A stretch of 33,327 bases of DNA, taken from contig JACPSE010000215.1 in assembly GCA_016193465.1 (NCBI GenBank), positions 1 to 33,327 on the forward strand, given 5' to 3'. This DNA is from Deltaproteobacteria bacterium. GTDB taxonomy: Bacteria; Desulfobacterota; Binatia; UBA9968. Positions 14,816-22,398 of this stretch are shown here, in pieces. Both the position numbers and the translations under genes were made by a program. Under the pieces are notes generated by a model. That model saw only the letters and a list, made by a program, of their open reading frames with translations, ran no database searches and was not told the DNA's origin. Every line of letters begins with the position of its first letter. Positions within the stretch are counted from its first letter, which is position 1.

Positions 14816-14849
14816 CAACCGCTTGCAAAAGCAGCTTTATCGCAAAAGC

Positions 14850-15494
14850 ATGAGAAATCTCAGTCACCCTCGCCTCCTGGCCTTTGCCTATTTACTATTC
14901 GCCATTATCTGCTTATCTCTTTTCGGTTGCTCCACCCCTAGCTGGTATTTCGGTGTCGGAGGCAAGTACAACGAGGCGAAAACGGAACTCATGCGGCCGC
15001 GCGGGGCGGATCTCAACAGGGCCATTCTAAGCCTTGAGTCCATCGTGCGCGAGAATCCCACTTATCGAGATAGCTTGACCCTCCTCGGAATGGCTTATTA
15101 TCACAAGGCCCGGAATGAGGACGCTTTCCAGATCATCACGAGAGCCCTGGCGATCAATAGAGAGGACGAGATCGCCTGGTTGCTCTTGGGTCTTTTGCAA
15201 TTGAGGCTAGGAGATCACGAGAGGGGGCTTGAGAGCATCAAAGGGGGATTGACTTTGATGGGAAGGGCTATGCGGGACGACTCTGGCTATAGAGGCTATT
15301 CTAAGTGGGACCCAAGTGGCAGTGTGCGGTTGTCCCTGCGCAGGGCGGTTTTCTCGGCTACAAAAGGTTTGGAGGAAAGAGAGAACCTTGTACGGGCAAC
15401 GGAGGCCCTTTTTAGAGCCATTTTTAACGAAGAGTGGTTCCAGGTGAATAGGGACCGCGCCATAGAGCGGCGCGATACCGATCTAGGCAATTAA
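14850..15494 (+). CDS. TPR lipoprotein related to the one at 13637
   Basis: From the ATG at 14850 the protein has 214 residues, a hydrophobic segment and a lipobox ending in Cys27 (LFGC). An in-frame TTG at 14823 would add nine residues; the ATG places a basic residue next to the hydrophobic core, so it is preferred, though neither has a strong Shine-Dalgarno. Residues 45-125 contain TPRs (LNRAILSLESIVRENPTYRD, AWLLLGLLQLRLGDHERGLE). The C-terminal part (WDPSGSVRLSLRRAVFSATKGLEERE) parallels the segment DSGGNIRDEIESSLATIRGRD of the divergent neighbour, and both carry a GLxxIxxGL motif, so the two look like old paralogues. The role is unknown. Its stop overlaps that of the opposite-strand gene at 15491. 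Confidence 0.75.
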   Translation: MRNLSHPRLLAFAYLLFAIICLSLFGCSTPSWYFGVGGKYNEAKTELMRPRGADLNRAILSLESIVRENPTYRDSLTLLGMAYYHKARNEDAFQIITRALAINREDEIAWLLLGLLQLRLGDHERGLESIKGGLTLMGRAMRDDSGYRGYSKWDPSGSVRLSLRRAVFSATKGLEERENLVRATEALFRAIFNEEWFQVNRDRAIERRDTDLGN

Positions 15495-15739
15495 CGATCT
15501 CTCCTGTCTCTTGACCTCTCTCTCAGCCTGCCCCGTTCAGAACGGCGCGAGCTGCGGAAGGACTCCAAGATACCTCTCTCTCCATCGTCATCGTATCGCC
15601 GCCTAATCCCCGGGTGGTCCCCTGCTTTTTCAGCGGTCTGGACCTCCGTGTCAGCCTGAGAGAGGGCACAACCTAGGGGAAGTAGCATCAGGAAAAGAAG
15701 AAAAGCGCAATCAGCGATTGGAAATCTTCGCTTTCCCAT
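15491..15739 (-). CDS. Small Arg-rich lipoprotein
   Basis: The 82-residue product has a basic start (MGKRRFPIAD), a hydrophobic core and a lipobox ending at Cys24 (LPLGC). The mature part is short, hydrophilic and strongly Arg/Glu/Asp-rich (SRRSERGRLRERSRDRRDR), with no recognised domain. It starts three bases after the stop of the TSUP permease gene and is probably cotranscribed with it. Its end overlaps the converging TPR lipoprotein gene by four bases. It may bind anionic envelope components, but this is only inferred from charge. Confidence 0.6.
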   Translation of the reverse strand: MGKRRFPIADCAFLLFLMLLPLGCALSQADTEVQTAEKAGDHPGIRRRYDDDGERGILESFRSSRRSERGRLRERSRDRRDR

Positions 15740-15742
15740 TCT

Positions 15743-16525
15743 CTAGCCTAAAAGGGTGATCCAGATTCTCACCGTGATCACGCCTACCATCGCGGCATAA
15801 ACGTATCGAAGAGCGCGCGGGGAGACACGGCTGTGGACGCGCTCTCCGGCCAAAGCCCCGACGCTGGCGCCGATTACCACTGCAAGAGCCAATAGAAAAG
15901 GAATCTGCCCGGTGATGAGCTTGCCCAAAAAGCCGGAGAAGGTATTGATCATGGCGATGAAGAGAGTGCTGCCGATAGCGATCCGCGTCGGGACCTTCAG
16001 GATATAGATCAGCAGCGGGATAAAGATAAAGTTGGTGGCCCCAAGGAAGCCTACGACAATACCAATCACAGAGGAAAAGGCAGAGAGCGGGACAAGAGGA
16101 ATCACCACCTCCCCTACAGGAGTCTCCTCTCGATGAGCTGAGGGCGGTGAAAGAAACATCATCGCCCCGGCGACAAGGGCCACCACGCCAAAGAGGAGCA
16201 GTAGAAACCAGTCGGAAACCCACTTCGAAGCGGCGCCTCCCAGGAAGGAGCCCGCGGCCGAGGCTGCCCCGGCTACCAGAGCGAGCTGGCCGTGCACTCG
16301 TCCGCGCCGCCAATGCGCTGTTCCACCGAACAGGGCGGAAAAAAATACCTGCGTGACGACCACCGCGGCCACAGACTTCGCATCCAGACTTTCAAAGCCC
16401 AACAGGGGAGGCGCATAAAAAAGCAGGGGAAACATCAATACCCCTCCTCCCACGCCCAAAAGACCTGCCGTAAGGCCTCCTATTCCTCCGAGGAGGGCCA
16501 GGGCTGCAAGAAAGGCCAGGCTCAC
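15743..16525 (-). CDS. TSUP family (TauE/SafE) membrane transporter
   Basis: The 260-residue protein has about eight hydrophobic segments and the two-fold repeat of the TauE/SafE/TSUP family (PF01925). The N-terminal motif LTAGLLGVGGGVLMFPLL and the second-half counterpart VIGIVVGFLGATNFIFIPLLIY mark the two repeats. Members move sulfite, sulfoacetate or other organosulfur anions, and many are unassigned. Its start overlaps the end of the UbiA gene by four bases, so it sits in the ubiD-ubiA transcription unit. No sulfur gene is adjacent, so the substrate is open. Confidence 0.88.
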   Translation of the reverse strand: MSLAFLAALALLGGIGGLTAGLLGVGGGVLMFPLLFYAPPLLGFESLDAKSVAAVVVTQVFFSALFGGTAHWRRGRVHGQLALVAGAASAAGSFLGGAASKWVSDWFLLLLFGVVALVAGAMMFLSPPSAHREETPVGEVVIPLVPLSAFSSVIGIVVGFLGATNFIFIPLLIYILKVPTRIAIGSTLFIAMINTFSGFLGKLITGQIPFLLALAVVIGASVGALAGERVHSRVSPRALRYVYAAMVGVITVRIWITLLG

Positions 16526-17508
16526 CGGCCATCCCCTAACTGAAGGGTGATGAAAAGATCCCCCAGGATGGCCAGGAGATAGCCCACGCTCACGTAGGCG
16601 TTAAAATCGAAGAAGGCGCGGTTGATGCGGGAGAGATCGTCTGGCTTGACCAGACGGTGCTCCCCAAAAAGGATGAGCGCGACCACCGCCAGCCCCAGCC
16701 AATAAATGGTCCCCAGGCCCGCGTAAAAGCCCACCAGCGCCAGGAAGGTCACAGTCAAAATGTGGCAGAGACTCGATAGCCTTAAGGCCGGCGCCACGCC
16801 GAAGCGAACAGGGATCGAGTGCAGGCCGTGCCTTCGATCAAAGTCCAGGTCCTGAAGGGAGTAGAGGACATCAAAGCCGGCCAGCCAGAAGAGCACAGCC
16901 AGGCCGAGGAAAAAGGGGGTAGCGAGATCGTTCACACCATCCGGCATGCCGGTGACTGCGAGCCAGGCCCCGACAGGGGCCAGGGAGAGCGAGAGGCCGA
17001 GAAAGAGATGGGAGGTCCAGGTGAAGCGTTTGGTGAGGGAGTAGAAAAAGAGGATCGCCAGCGCCAGCGGGGAGAGGAACAGGCACAGGTAATTCAACTG
17101 ATAGGCGGCGTAAACGAAAAGCAGCGAGCAGAAGGCAGTAAGCAGAGCCGCCTCCCACACCTTTACCCTCCCTTGGGGCAGCTCCCAGCCCAGGGTGCGC
17201 GGGTTGAGCGCATCCAGTTGTCTATCTGCCAGCCGGTTAAAACCCATGGCCGCGGTTCTGGCGCCAACCATAGCGATCACAACCCAGAGCAGCGTTCTAA
17301 GGCTCACCGCATGGCCAGGCCAGGCTAAGGCCACAGAGGCGAGCGCAAAGGGCAAGGCAAAGACTGTGTGGGAGAAGCGGACAAGCTTGCCGTAGCTGTA
17401 AATCCTACGAAGTAGACCTATGATTGTGCTCGTTGCTCGTGCTCGTGATCGTGGCCCGTCCTCGACCCCCGTGCTCGTGGCTCGTGGCTCGTGCTCGTAA
17501 GGAGTCAT
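16522..17508 (-). CDS. ubiA: UbiA-family prenyltransferase (4-hydroxybenzoate polyprenyltransferase or MqnP)
   Basis: The integral membrane enzyme attaches a polyprenyl chain to an aromatic acid in quinone synthesis. Both Asp-rich motifs are present: N91-x3-D95-x3-D99 (NRLADRQLD) and the second motif QDLDFD at 219-224, which bind Mg-prenyl diphosphate. About eight or nine membrane helices follow. The pairing with UbiD downstream on the same strand suits either ubiquinone synthesis or the futalosine menaquinone route (MqnP plus MqnL); the sequence does not settle which. The first 28 residues (MTPYEHEPRATSTG...) are a translation of CTCGTGN repeats, and the conserved domain begins only at GLLRRIYSYGKL, so the true start may be shifted. 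Confidence 0.88.
   Translation of the reverse strand: MTPYEHEPRATSTGVEDGPRSRARATSTIIGLLRRIYSYGKLVRFSHTVFALPFALASVALAWPGHAVSLRTLLWVVIAMVGARTAAMGFNRLADRQLDALNPRTLGWELPQGRVKVWEAALLTAFCSLLFVYAAYQLNYLCLFLSPLALAILFFYSLTKRFTWTSHLFLGLSLSLAPVGAWLAVTGMPDGVNDLATPFFLGLAVLFWLAGFDVLYSLQDLDFDRRHGLHSIPVRFGVAPALRLSSLCHILTVTFLALVGFYAGLGTIYWLGLAVVALILFGEHRLVKPDDLSRINRAFFDFNAYVSVGYLLAILGDLFITLQLGDGR
17424..17504. repeat. CTCGTGN tract, locus 2 (5' end of ubiA)
   Basis: Units GTGCTCGTTGCTCGTGCTCG and GTGCTCGTGGCTCGTGGCTC fill the first codons of ubiA as annotated. Here the units run mainly in one direction. Confidence 0.8.
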
Positions 17509-17510
17509 AG

Positions 17511-17867
17511 CTATTCATTATCCAGGGACTGTGTCAGGCGCGTAAGCATCTGGCCTACTCTCTCATAGCCCAACCGAAGCTCCTCGTAGACCTGCTTCGA
17601 GATGTAGCCCAAATCCTTGGCCAAAAACAGTTGGTAACTGACTTCAGCCGCAGAACCTCTAGCAATCCCTACAAACTGCCTAAACTCACGGCTATTTAGC
17701 CTCATTGATCCCTCAACTAAATTCATTCCTACAGAGCTTGTAGCCCGCCTCATTTGCGAGACAAGACCAAAGCTTTCTTCTTTCGGGAATTCAGCCGTTA
17801 CCTTGTAGACTTTTAGGGTAAGCTCATGGGCGAGTTTGAAAACATCTAGTTCTTCGACCGATTTCAT
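17511..17867 (-). CDS. Four-helix-bundle protein (S23/IVP-like)
   Basis: The 118-residue protein matches the four helix bundle family first described from intervening sequences of 23S rRNA genes (PF05635). Diagnostic parts are LDVFKLAHELTLKVYKVTAEFP, LVSQMRRATSSVGMNLVEGS and the final LGYERVGQMLTRL. Such proteins form pentameric, positively charged barrels; a relative (Avd) works with diversity-generating retroelements, but no reverse transcriptase or variable repeat is seen here. It lies between ubiD and ubiA, bounded on both sides by CTCGTGN repeat tracts, which suggests it arrived as a unit. Its stop is two bases from the annotated ubiA start. Confidence 0.88.
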   Translation of the reverse strand: MKSVEELDVFKLAHELTLKVYKVTAEFPKEESFGLVSQMRRATSSVGMNLVEGSMRLNSREFRQFVGIARGSAAEVSYQLFLAKDLGYISKQVYEELRLGYERVGQMLTRLTQSLDNE

Positions 17868-17882
17868 TGGTTCAGCAGGATA

Positions 17883-18004
17883 TCGTGCTTGTTGCTCGTG
17901 CTCGCACTGGGTCGTGTTCGTTATTCGTGAGCCTGTTCGTCAAATATCGTGCTCGTGGCTCGTTTCTCGTGCTCGTACGAACACGAATCACGAACACGAG
18001 TCAC
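17883..18004. repeat. CTCGTGN-type inverted repeat, locus 3
   Basis: Forward units (GTGCTCGTGGCTCGTTTCTC) meet reverse units (ACGAACACGAATCACGAACA) near 17977, forming a long imperfect hairpin. It occupies the gap between ubiD (ending at 18001) and the four-helix-bundle gene. Confidence 0.8.
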
Positions 18005-19476
18005 GGTATCCCCAGTTTGTGCCAGATCGAATCAATATACTTCTTTGTCTTTTCGTCCATCACAATCGGCTCCGGCCACTCGCGCTCGAAGCCTTCACTC
18101 TGCCACTTCCGGGTCGCATCAATCCCCATCTTAGAGCCATAACCCATGAGCGGCGCGGCATGATCCAGGATATCTACCGGACCCTCAACGAAGAAAACAT
18201 CCCGTTTGGGGTCAATGTGGTTGCCAACGATCCAGGTCACTTCGCCGAGGTCATGGACATTGACGTCATGGTCAACAACGATAATAGTTTTCGTGAACAT
18301 CATCTGGCCCATGCCCCAAAGACCGTGGGCGATTTTGCGCGCGTGGGCCGGGTATTCTTTCTTGATCGAGACGACGGCCAGGTTGTGAAAGACCCCGTGC
18401 GCCGGCAGGTTCATATCTGTGATCTCCGGGAAGGTCAGGCGCAGCAGCGGCAAGAATATTCTCTCGGTGGCCTTCCCCAGGTAGACATCTTCCATGGGCG
18501 GGCGGCCAACGATGGTAGTAGGATAGATCGGCTTTTTCTTGTGCGTGATGCAGGTGACGTGAAAAACCGGATAGTCATCGGCTAAAGAATAAAAGCCCGT
18601 ATGATCGCCGAACGGTCCCTCTCGGCGCAGAGGTTCTTGCGGATCGATATACCCTTCGATGACAATATCGGAATTCGCCGGCACTTCGATGTCTACCGTC
18701 TTGCACTTGACCAGCTCGAGGCCCTTTTTTCTGAGAAAGCCGGTGAATAAGAACTCATCAATCTGATCCGGCAAAGGCGCGGTTGCGGCGTAGATAAAGG
18801 CCGGGTCGCCGCCGAGACAGGCCGCAAGCTCCATGCGTTGCCCGCGCTCCTTCTGCCTCTGGAAGTGGCGCGCCCCTAGCTTGTGGAGATGCCAGTGCAT
18901 GGCGGTCGTGCGGGCGTCAAACACCTGCATGCGATAGAGACCCACATTGCGGTTGCCGCTGGCAGGATCGCGCGAGATCACTGTCGGGAGGGTGATAAAC
19001 GGGCCTCCGTCTCCAGGCCAGCAGGTGAGGACCGGAAGGATGTTTAAATCGGGATCGCGATGGATGACCTCCTGACACTCGCCCGCTGCGACGACCTTGG
19101 GAGAGATCCCTCCCAGGCGCGCCAGCTCAGGCAGCATGCGGAGCTTATCCCAGAGCGATCCTGGCGGCTTCATGCGCGTGAGCCGTTCGATCTCGCGGGC
19201 GATCTCCTCGATGTCGCTGACTCCCAAGGCCAGGGCCATCCGCTTGGGGGAGCCGAAGGCATTGATGAGGAGAGGCATAGTCTTTCCGACGACGTTCTCG
19301 AATAAGAGCGCCGGGCCGCCTGCCTGCGAGCGGACTCGCTCAGGCAGGCCGCTCTTCATCACCCGGTCGGCGATCTCGGTAATCTCCAGCTCCGCCTTGA
19401 CCGGGTAGGCAACGCGCTTGAGCTCGCCTTCGCGTTGCAAAACTTGAACAAACTCCTCTAAGCTGTTATAGGCCAT
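18001..19476 (-). CDS. ubiD: UbiD-family decarboxylase (4-hydroxy-3-polyprenylbenzoate decarboxylase)
   Basis: The 491-residue enzyme is collinear with E. coli UbiD along its length and removes the carboxyl group of the prenylated aromatic ring using prenylated FMN. Recognisable parts are YNSLEEFVQVLQREGELKR at the start, NVGLYRMQVF, VKCKTVDIEVPANSDIVIEGY, EGPFGDHTGFYS (active-site Glu region) and SKMGIDATRKWQSEG near the end. It starts the operon that continues with the four-helix-bundle gene, ubiA and the TSUP gene. Residues 42-52 (SGLPERVRSQA) form an insertion relative to the usual ADRVMKAGGPALLFE segment and are encoded by a GC-rich palindrome. No ubiX is in the window. Confidence 0.92.
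   Translation of the reverse strand: MAYNSLEEFVQVLQREGELKRVAYPVKAELEITEIADRVMKSGLPERVRSQAGGPALLFENVVGKTMPLLINAFGSPKRMALALGVSDIEEIAREIERLTRMKPPGSLWDKLRMLPELARLGGISPKVVAAGECQEVIHRDPDLNILPVLTCWPGDGGPFITLPTVISRDPASGNRNVGLYRMQVFDARTTAMHWHLHKLGARHFQRQKERGQRMELAACLGGDPAFIYAATAPLPDQIDEFLFTGFLRKKGLELVKCKTVDIEVPANSDIVIEGYIDPQEPLRREGPFGDHTGFYSLADDYPVFHVTCITHKKKPIYPTTIVGRPPMEDVYLGKATERIFLPLLRLTFPEITDMNLPAHGVFHNLAVVSIKKEYPAHARKIAHGLWGMGQMMFTKTIIVVDHDVNVHDLGEVTWIVGNHIDPKRDVFFVEGPVDILDHAAPLMGYGSKMGIDATRKWQSEGFEREWPEPIVMDEKTKKYIDSIWHKLGIP
19318..19349. repeat. GC-rich palindromic element inserted in frame, copy 2 (ubiD)
   Basis: Arms GCCTGCCTGCGAG and CTCGCTCAGGCAGGC pair over 13 bases with a two-base bulge and a CGGA loop. 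It adds about 11 residues to UbiD without breaking the frame and resembles the element at 8523-8552. Confidence 0.65.
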
Positions 19477-19514
19477 ATGGCAGCAGGCTCAGCGCCTTTC
19501 GCGCTCTCGTTTAA

Positions 19515-21518
19515 GTGAAAACCTTTAATCCGAGAACCACTCATAAGTCAAGGATAGCCGGCCAGAAAAGCTCGGGCGCCGGAGCGCTCCGCTGGCTGAT
19601 AGCGATCCTCATAGTCCCAATTACCATCACGGTTTTTTCCCCTGCGTTAGAGAACGGATTCGTAGACTGGGATGACCACGCGACCCTGGTCGAAAATGAG
19701 CGCTACCGCGGCTTAGGCTGGCCCGCGCTTCGCTGGATGTTTACCACGTTCTACATGGGTCACTACCAGCCCCTTAGCTGGCTCACGTTTAGCCTGGACT
19801 ATCTCATTTGGGGACTGGACCCCTTCGGGTATCACTTGACCAATATCCTCCTTCATGCCGCCAACGCGCTTATCTTCTATTTTATCGCGCTTTCCTTGAT
19901 CTCTGAGGCCTTCAGCCCTGCCGTTTCAGAAGAGCTTCCCTTGCAGGCTGCGGCAGCGCTTGCGACCATTTTTTTCGCCCTTCATCCGTTGCGGGTTGAA
20001 TCGGTTGCTTGGGCAACCCAGCGGCGCGATCTCCTCTCTGGCGCCTTCTATCTCTTGACCGTTCTCTCGTATCTCAAGGCTGCCAGAGCAGAGAAGGCTC
20101 TACGGCGCCGGTGGCTGGCCGGAGCCATTGTGGTTTACAGCTTGTCTCTTTTGTCAAAATCCACGGGGATAACGCTCCCTATAGTCCTCGTCGTGCTCGA
20201 TGTCTACCCGCTCAGAAGGCTGGACAGAGATCCGCGCAGTTGGGTTGCGCTAGGTGCCCGCGGGATCTGGCGGGAGAAAGTTCCCTTTTTTCTCCTGGCT
20301 ATTCCCTTCGGGGTCGTCGCCCTGGCTGCGCAACAGGAGGCTGGAGCTTTAAAGCAGATAGAGAGCTATAGCTTCGCGTCACGCCTGGCCCAGGCTCTTC
20401 TTGGGATCACCTTCTATCTCTGGAAGACCATCTTTCCATTGGGGTTATCGCCGCTTTACGAGCTGCCGCGTCATTTCACTCCCTGGGACTGGCCTTTTTT
20501 GTTTAGCGGGGCGATGGTCGTTGCGGCGACTATCACTCTCTTTCTCCTGAGGGGGCGATGGCCGGCCGGATTGGCCGTTTGGGTTTATTATGTTGTGCTC
20601 CTGGCGCCTGTCTCAGGAATCGCGCAGAGCGGGCCACAGATCGCGGCTGATAGGTACAGTTACCTCTCGTGCCTCGGCTGGACATTGTTGGCAGGAGCGG
20701 CTTTTTTCTATTGCGCGCGTCTTCGGCTTATAGGGCGTCAAAGTCCGCGGATCTTCGTGTTTGCCGGCGGCCTCGCCCTTGCGGCCAGCATCTTCCTGGG
20801 AATCCTGACGTGGGGACAGGCGCAGGTGTGGCATAACTCCGAGAGACTATGGAGGCATGCCCTCGCTGTCACCGGAGGATCGAGCACGATCCACTACAAC
20901 CTGGCTGCGGTCTTGCACCAGCGCGGCGAGCTGGCAGAGGCCAAGGAGCATTACCAGAAGTCGTTGGAGCACAATCCCCTCGTCGCCGATGCGCACTACA
21001 ACCTGGGAAACGTCTTGGCTGAGCAGGCTCGATTGGAAGAGGCGATGGAACACTATCGCCAGGCTATCACTATAGACCCTCGTTATTGGGATGCGCACAA
21101 TAATCTCGCTATCTTACTTGAACAAACAGGGGGGATCGAGGAGGCGATGAAGCACTACCGCCGCGCTTTGGAGATCAACCCTGCTGCCGTCGAGGCGCAC
21201 AACAATTTGGGCCTGATCCTGGCCGGCCGGGGTGAATTCAAAGAGGCGGTTCTGCACTTTGAGCAGGCTCTGAAGATCAAGCCTGACCTTGCGGGGAGCC
21301 ACTACTCCTTGGGCAAGGTATTAGCCGCCCAAGGTCGTCTCGATAACGCGATTGAGCAGTTCCGCGAGGCCTTGCGGCTCCAGCCCGACTTCGCTGGGGC
21401 CCATGAGAACCTGGGCCGGGCGCTGGCCCAACAGGGCAAAAGAGACGAGGCGGTCAACCATTACCAGGAGGCCTTGCGGATTCTCAAATCACGCGCCAAA
21501 TCCTCTCCTCAAAGCTAG
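19515..21518 (+). CDS. TMTC/PMT-like multi-pass membrane protein with C-terminal TPR domain
   Basis: The 667-residue protein has a GT-C-type membrane domain (about residues 25-440, roughly ten or more helices) with the first-loop acidic motif FVDWDDHATLVEN, then HYQPLSWLTFSLDYLIWGL, YHLTNILLHAANAL and ALHPLRVESVAWATQRRDLL. These are hallmarks of bacterial relatives of TMTC O-mannosyltransferases. Residues from about 457 to 660 form six consecutive 34-residue TPRs (HYNLAAVLHQRGELAEAKEH onward). It begins at a GTG with no clear Shine-Dalgarno. The next gene, 17 bases on, is a GT2 enzyme that could make its polyprenyl-phosphate sugar donor. A role in protein glycosylation is inferred, not shown. 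Confidence 0.8.
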   Translation: MKTFNPRTTHKSRIAGQKSSGAGALRWLIAILIVPITITVFSPALENGFVDWDDHATLVENERYRGLGWPALRWMFTTFYMGHYQPLSWLTFSLDYLIWGLDPFGYHLTNILLHAANALIFYFIALSLISEAFSPAVSEELPLQAAAALATIFFALHPLRVESVAWATQRRDLLSGAFYLLTVLSYLKAARAEKALRRRWLAGAIVVYSLSLLSKSTGITLPIVLVVLDVYPLRRLDRDPRSWVALGARGIWREKVPFFLLAIPFGVVALAAQQEAGALKQIESYSFASRLAQALLGITFYLWKTIFPLGLSPLYELPRHFTPWDWPFLFSGAMVVAATITLFLLRGRWPAGLAVWVYYVVLLAPVSGIAQSGPQIAADRYSYLSCLGWTLLAGAAFFYCARLRLIGRQSPRIFVFAGGLALAASIFLGILTWGQAQVWHNSERLWRHALAVTGGSSTIHYNLAAVLHQRGELAEAKEHYQKSLEHNPLVADAHYNLGNVLAEQARLEEAMEHYRQAITIDPRYWDAHNNLAILLEQTGGIEEAMKHYRRALEINPAAVEAHNNLGLILAGRGEFKEAVLHFEQALKIKPDLAGSHYSLGKVLAAQGRLDNAIEQFREALRLQPDFAGAHENLGRALAQQGKRDEAVNHYQEALRILKSRAKSSPQS

Positions 21519-21535
21519 TTTAATCCTCGGCCAAG

Positions 21536-22291
21536 ATGTCAGAATCCGCCATTTATCTCTCCGTGATTATTCCCGCCTGCAATGAGGCCCAGAGGCTGCC
21601 TAAGACCTTAAGGAGATTGCAAGCCTATCTGTCCACCTGCTCTTTTACCTATGAGATTCTTGTCGTCTTAGATGGCCCGACAGACGACACGCGCGATGTC
21701 TTAGAGGCTACAGGCCGGGAGATAAAAAACCTCAAAATCGTGGACCACGCTGTCAATCGTGGCAAAGGGTACGCGGTCAGGGAGGGGATGCTCAAGGCCC
21801 GGGGCCAGGTGCGTCTTTTTACGGATGCGGATAATTCCACGGATATCTCTCACCTGGAGCGGATGCTTCCGCTGTTGGAGCAAGGTTTGGATCTGGTGAT
21901 CTGCTCGCGTCACCCCACAGACGCCGAGGGGGCAAGACAGGCGGTGTCACAGGCATGGCACAAACGCTTCTTGGGGATCATAGGGAATCTCTTCATCCGA
22001 CTCGTCGTGGTGCGAGGAATCAGGGATACCCAATGCGGCTTCAAGGCATTTCGTGATTACGCCGCTGAGAAGATATTCTCCCGGACGGTCATTGACGGCT
22101 GGGCTTTTGATGTTGAGGTCTTGGCCCTGGCGCGGGCGCTTAAATATCGGATAGGAATAGCTCCGGCCAATTGGGTCAATGATCCGAGAAGCCATGTAAA
22201 ATGGTCCGGGTATCTCCAGGTCTTGTGGGAGACAGCGAAGATTCGGAGAAATCTGGTCGCAGGCAGATATAGTCTGGGAGATGCCCCCTAG
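21536..22291 (+). CDS. GT2 glycosyltransferase, dolichyl/polyprenyl-phosphate sugar synthase type
   Basis: The 251-residue protein resembles the ALG5/DPG-synthase group of family 2 glycosyltransferases: LSVIIPACNEAQRLPKTL, ILVVLDGPTDDTRDVL (UDP/GDP-sugar binding), LFTDADNSTD (metal-binding Asp motif), GIRDTQCGFKAFRD and DGWAFDVEVLALA. Members transfer glucose or mannose to a polyprenyl phosphate on the cytosolic face. No C-terminal membrane segments are present, unlike many bacterial relatives. The adjacent TMTC-like protein is the probable user of the lipid-linked sugar; this pairing is inference from context. Confidence 0.85.
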   Translation: MSESAIYLSVIIPACNEAQRLPKTLRRLQAYLSTCSFTYEILVVLDGPTDDTRDVLEATGREIKNLKIVDHAVNRGKGYAVREGMLKARGQVRLFTDADNSTDISHLERMLPLLEQGLDLVICSRHPTDAEGARQAVSQAWHKRFLGIIGNLFIRLVVVRGIRDTQCGFKAFRDYAAEKIFSRTVIDGWAFDVEVLALARALKYRIGIAPANWVNDPRSHVKWSGYLQVLWETAKIRRNLVAGRYSLGDAP

Positions 22292-22398
22292 GAAATTTTT
22301 TCAAACGGCGATCATCAACTTTCTTGCTTCTAGAGACCGTTTTGGGCTATGTAGTTTAGGGCAAGGCCACCGTTCTTTTGGCGAAAGGAGGGCGCGAC

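Noticed and set aside
17511-17867. Diversity-generating retroelement accessory protein (Avd)
   Set aside because: No reverse transcriptase, template repeat or variable repeat was found nearby, so only the general four-helix-bundle assignment is kept.
17424-18004. Repeat tracts considered as a CRISPR array
   Set aside because: Units are 7-8 bases with no unique spacers of constant size, and no cas genes are present.
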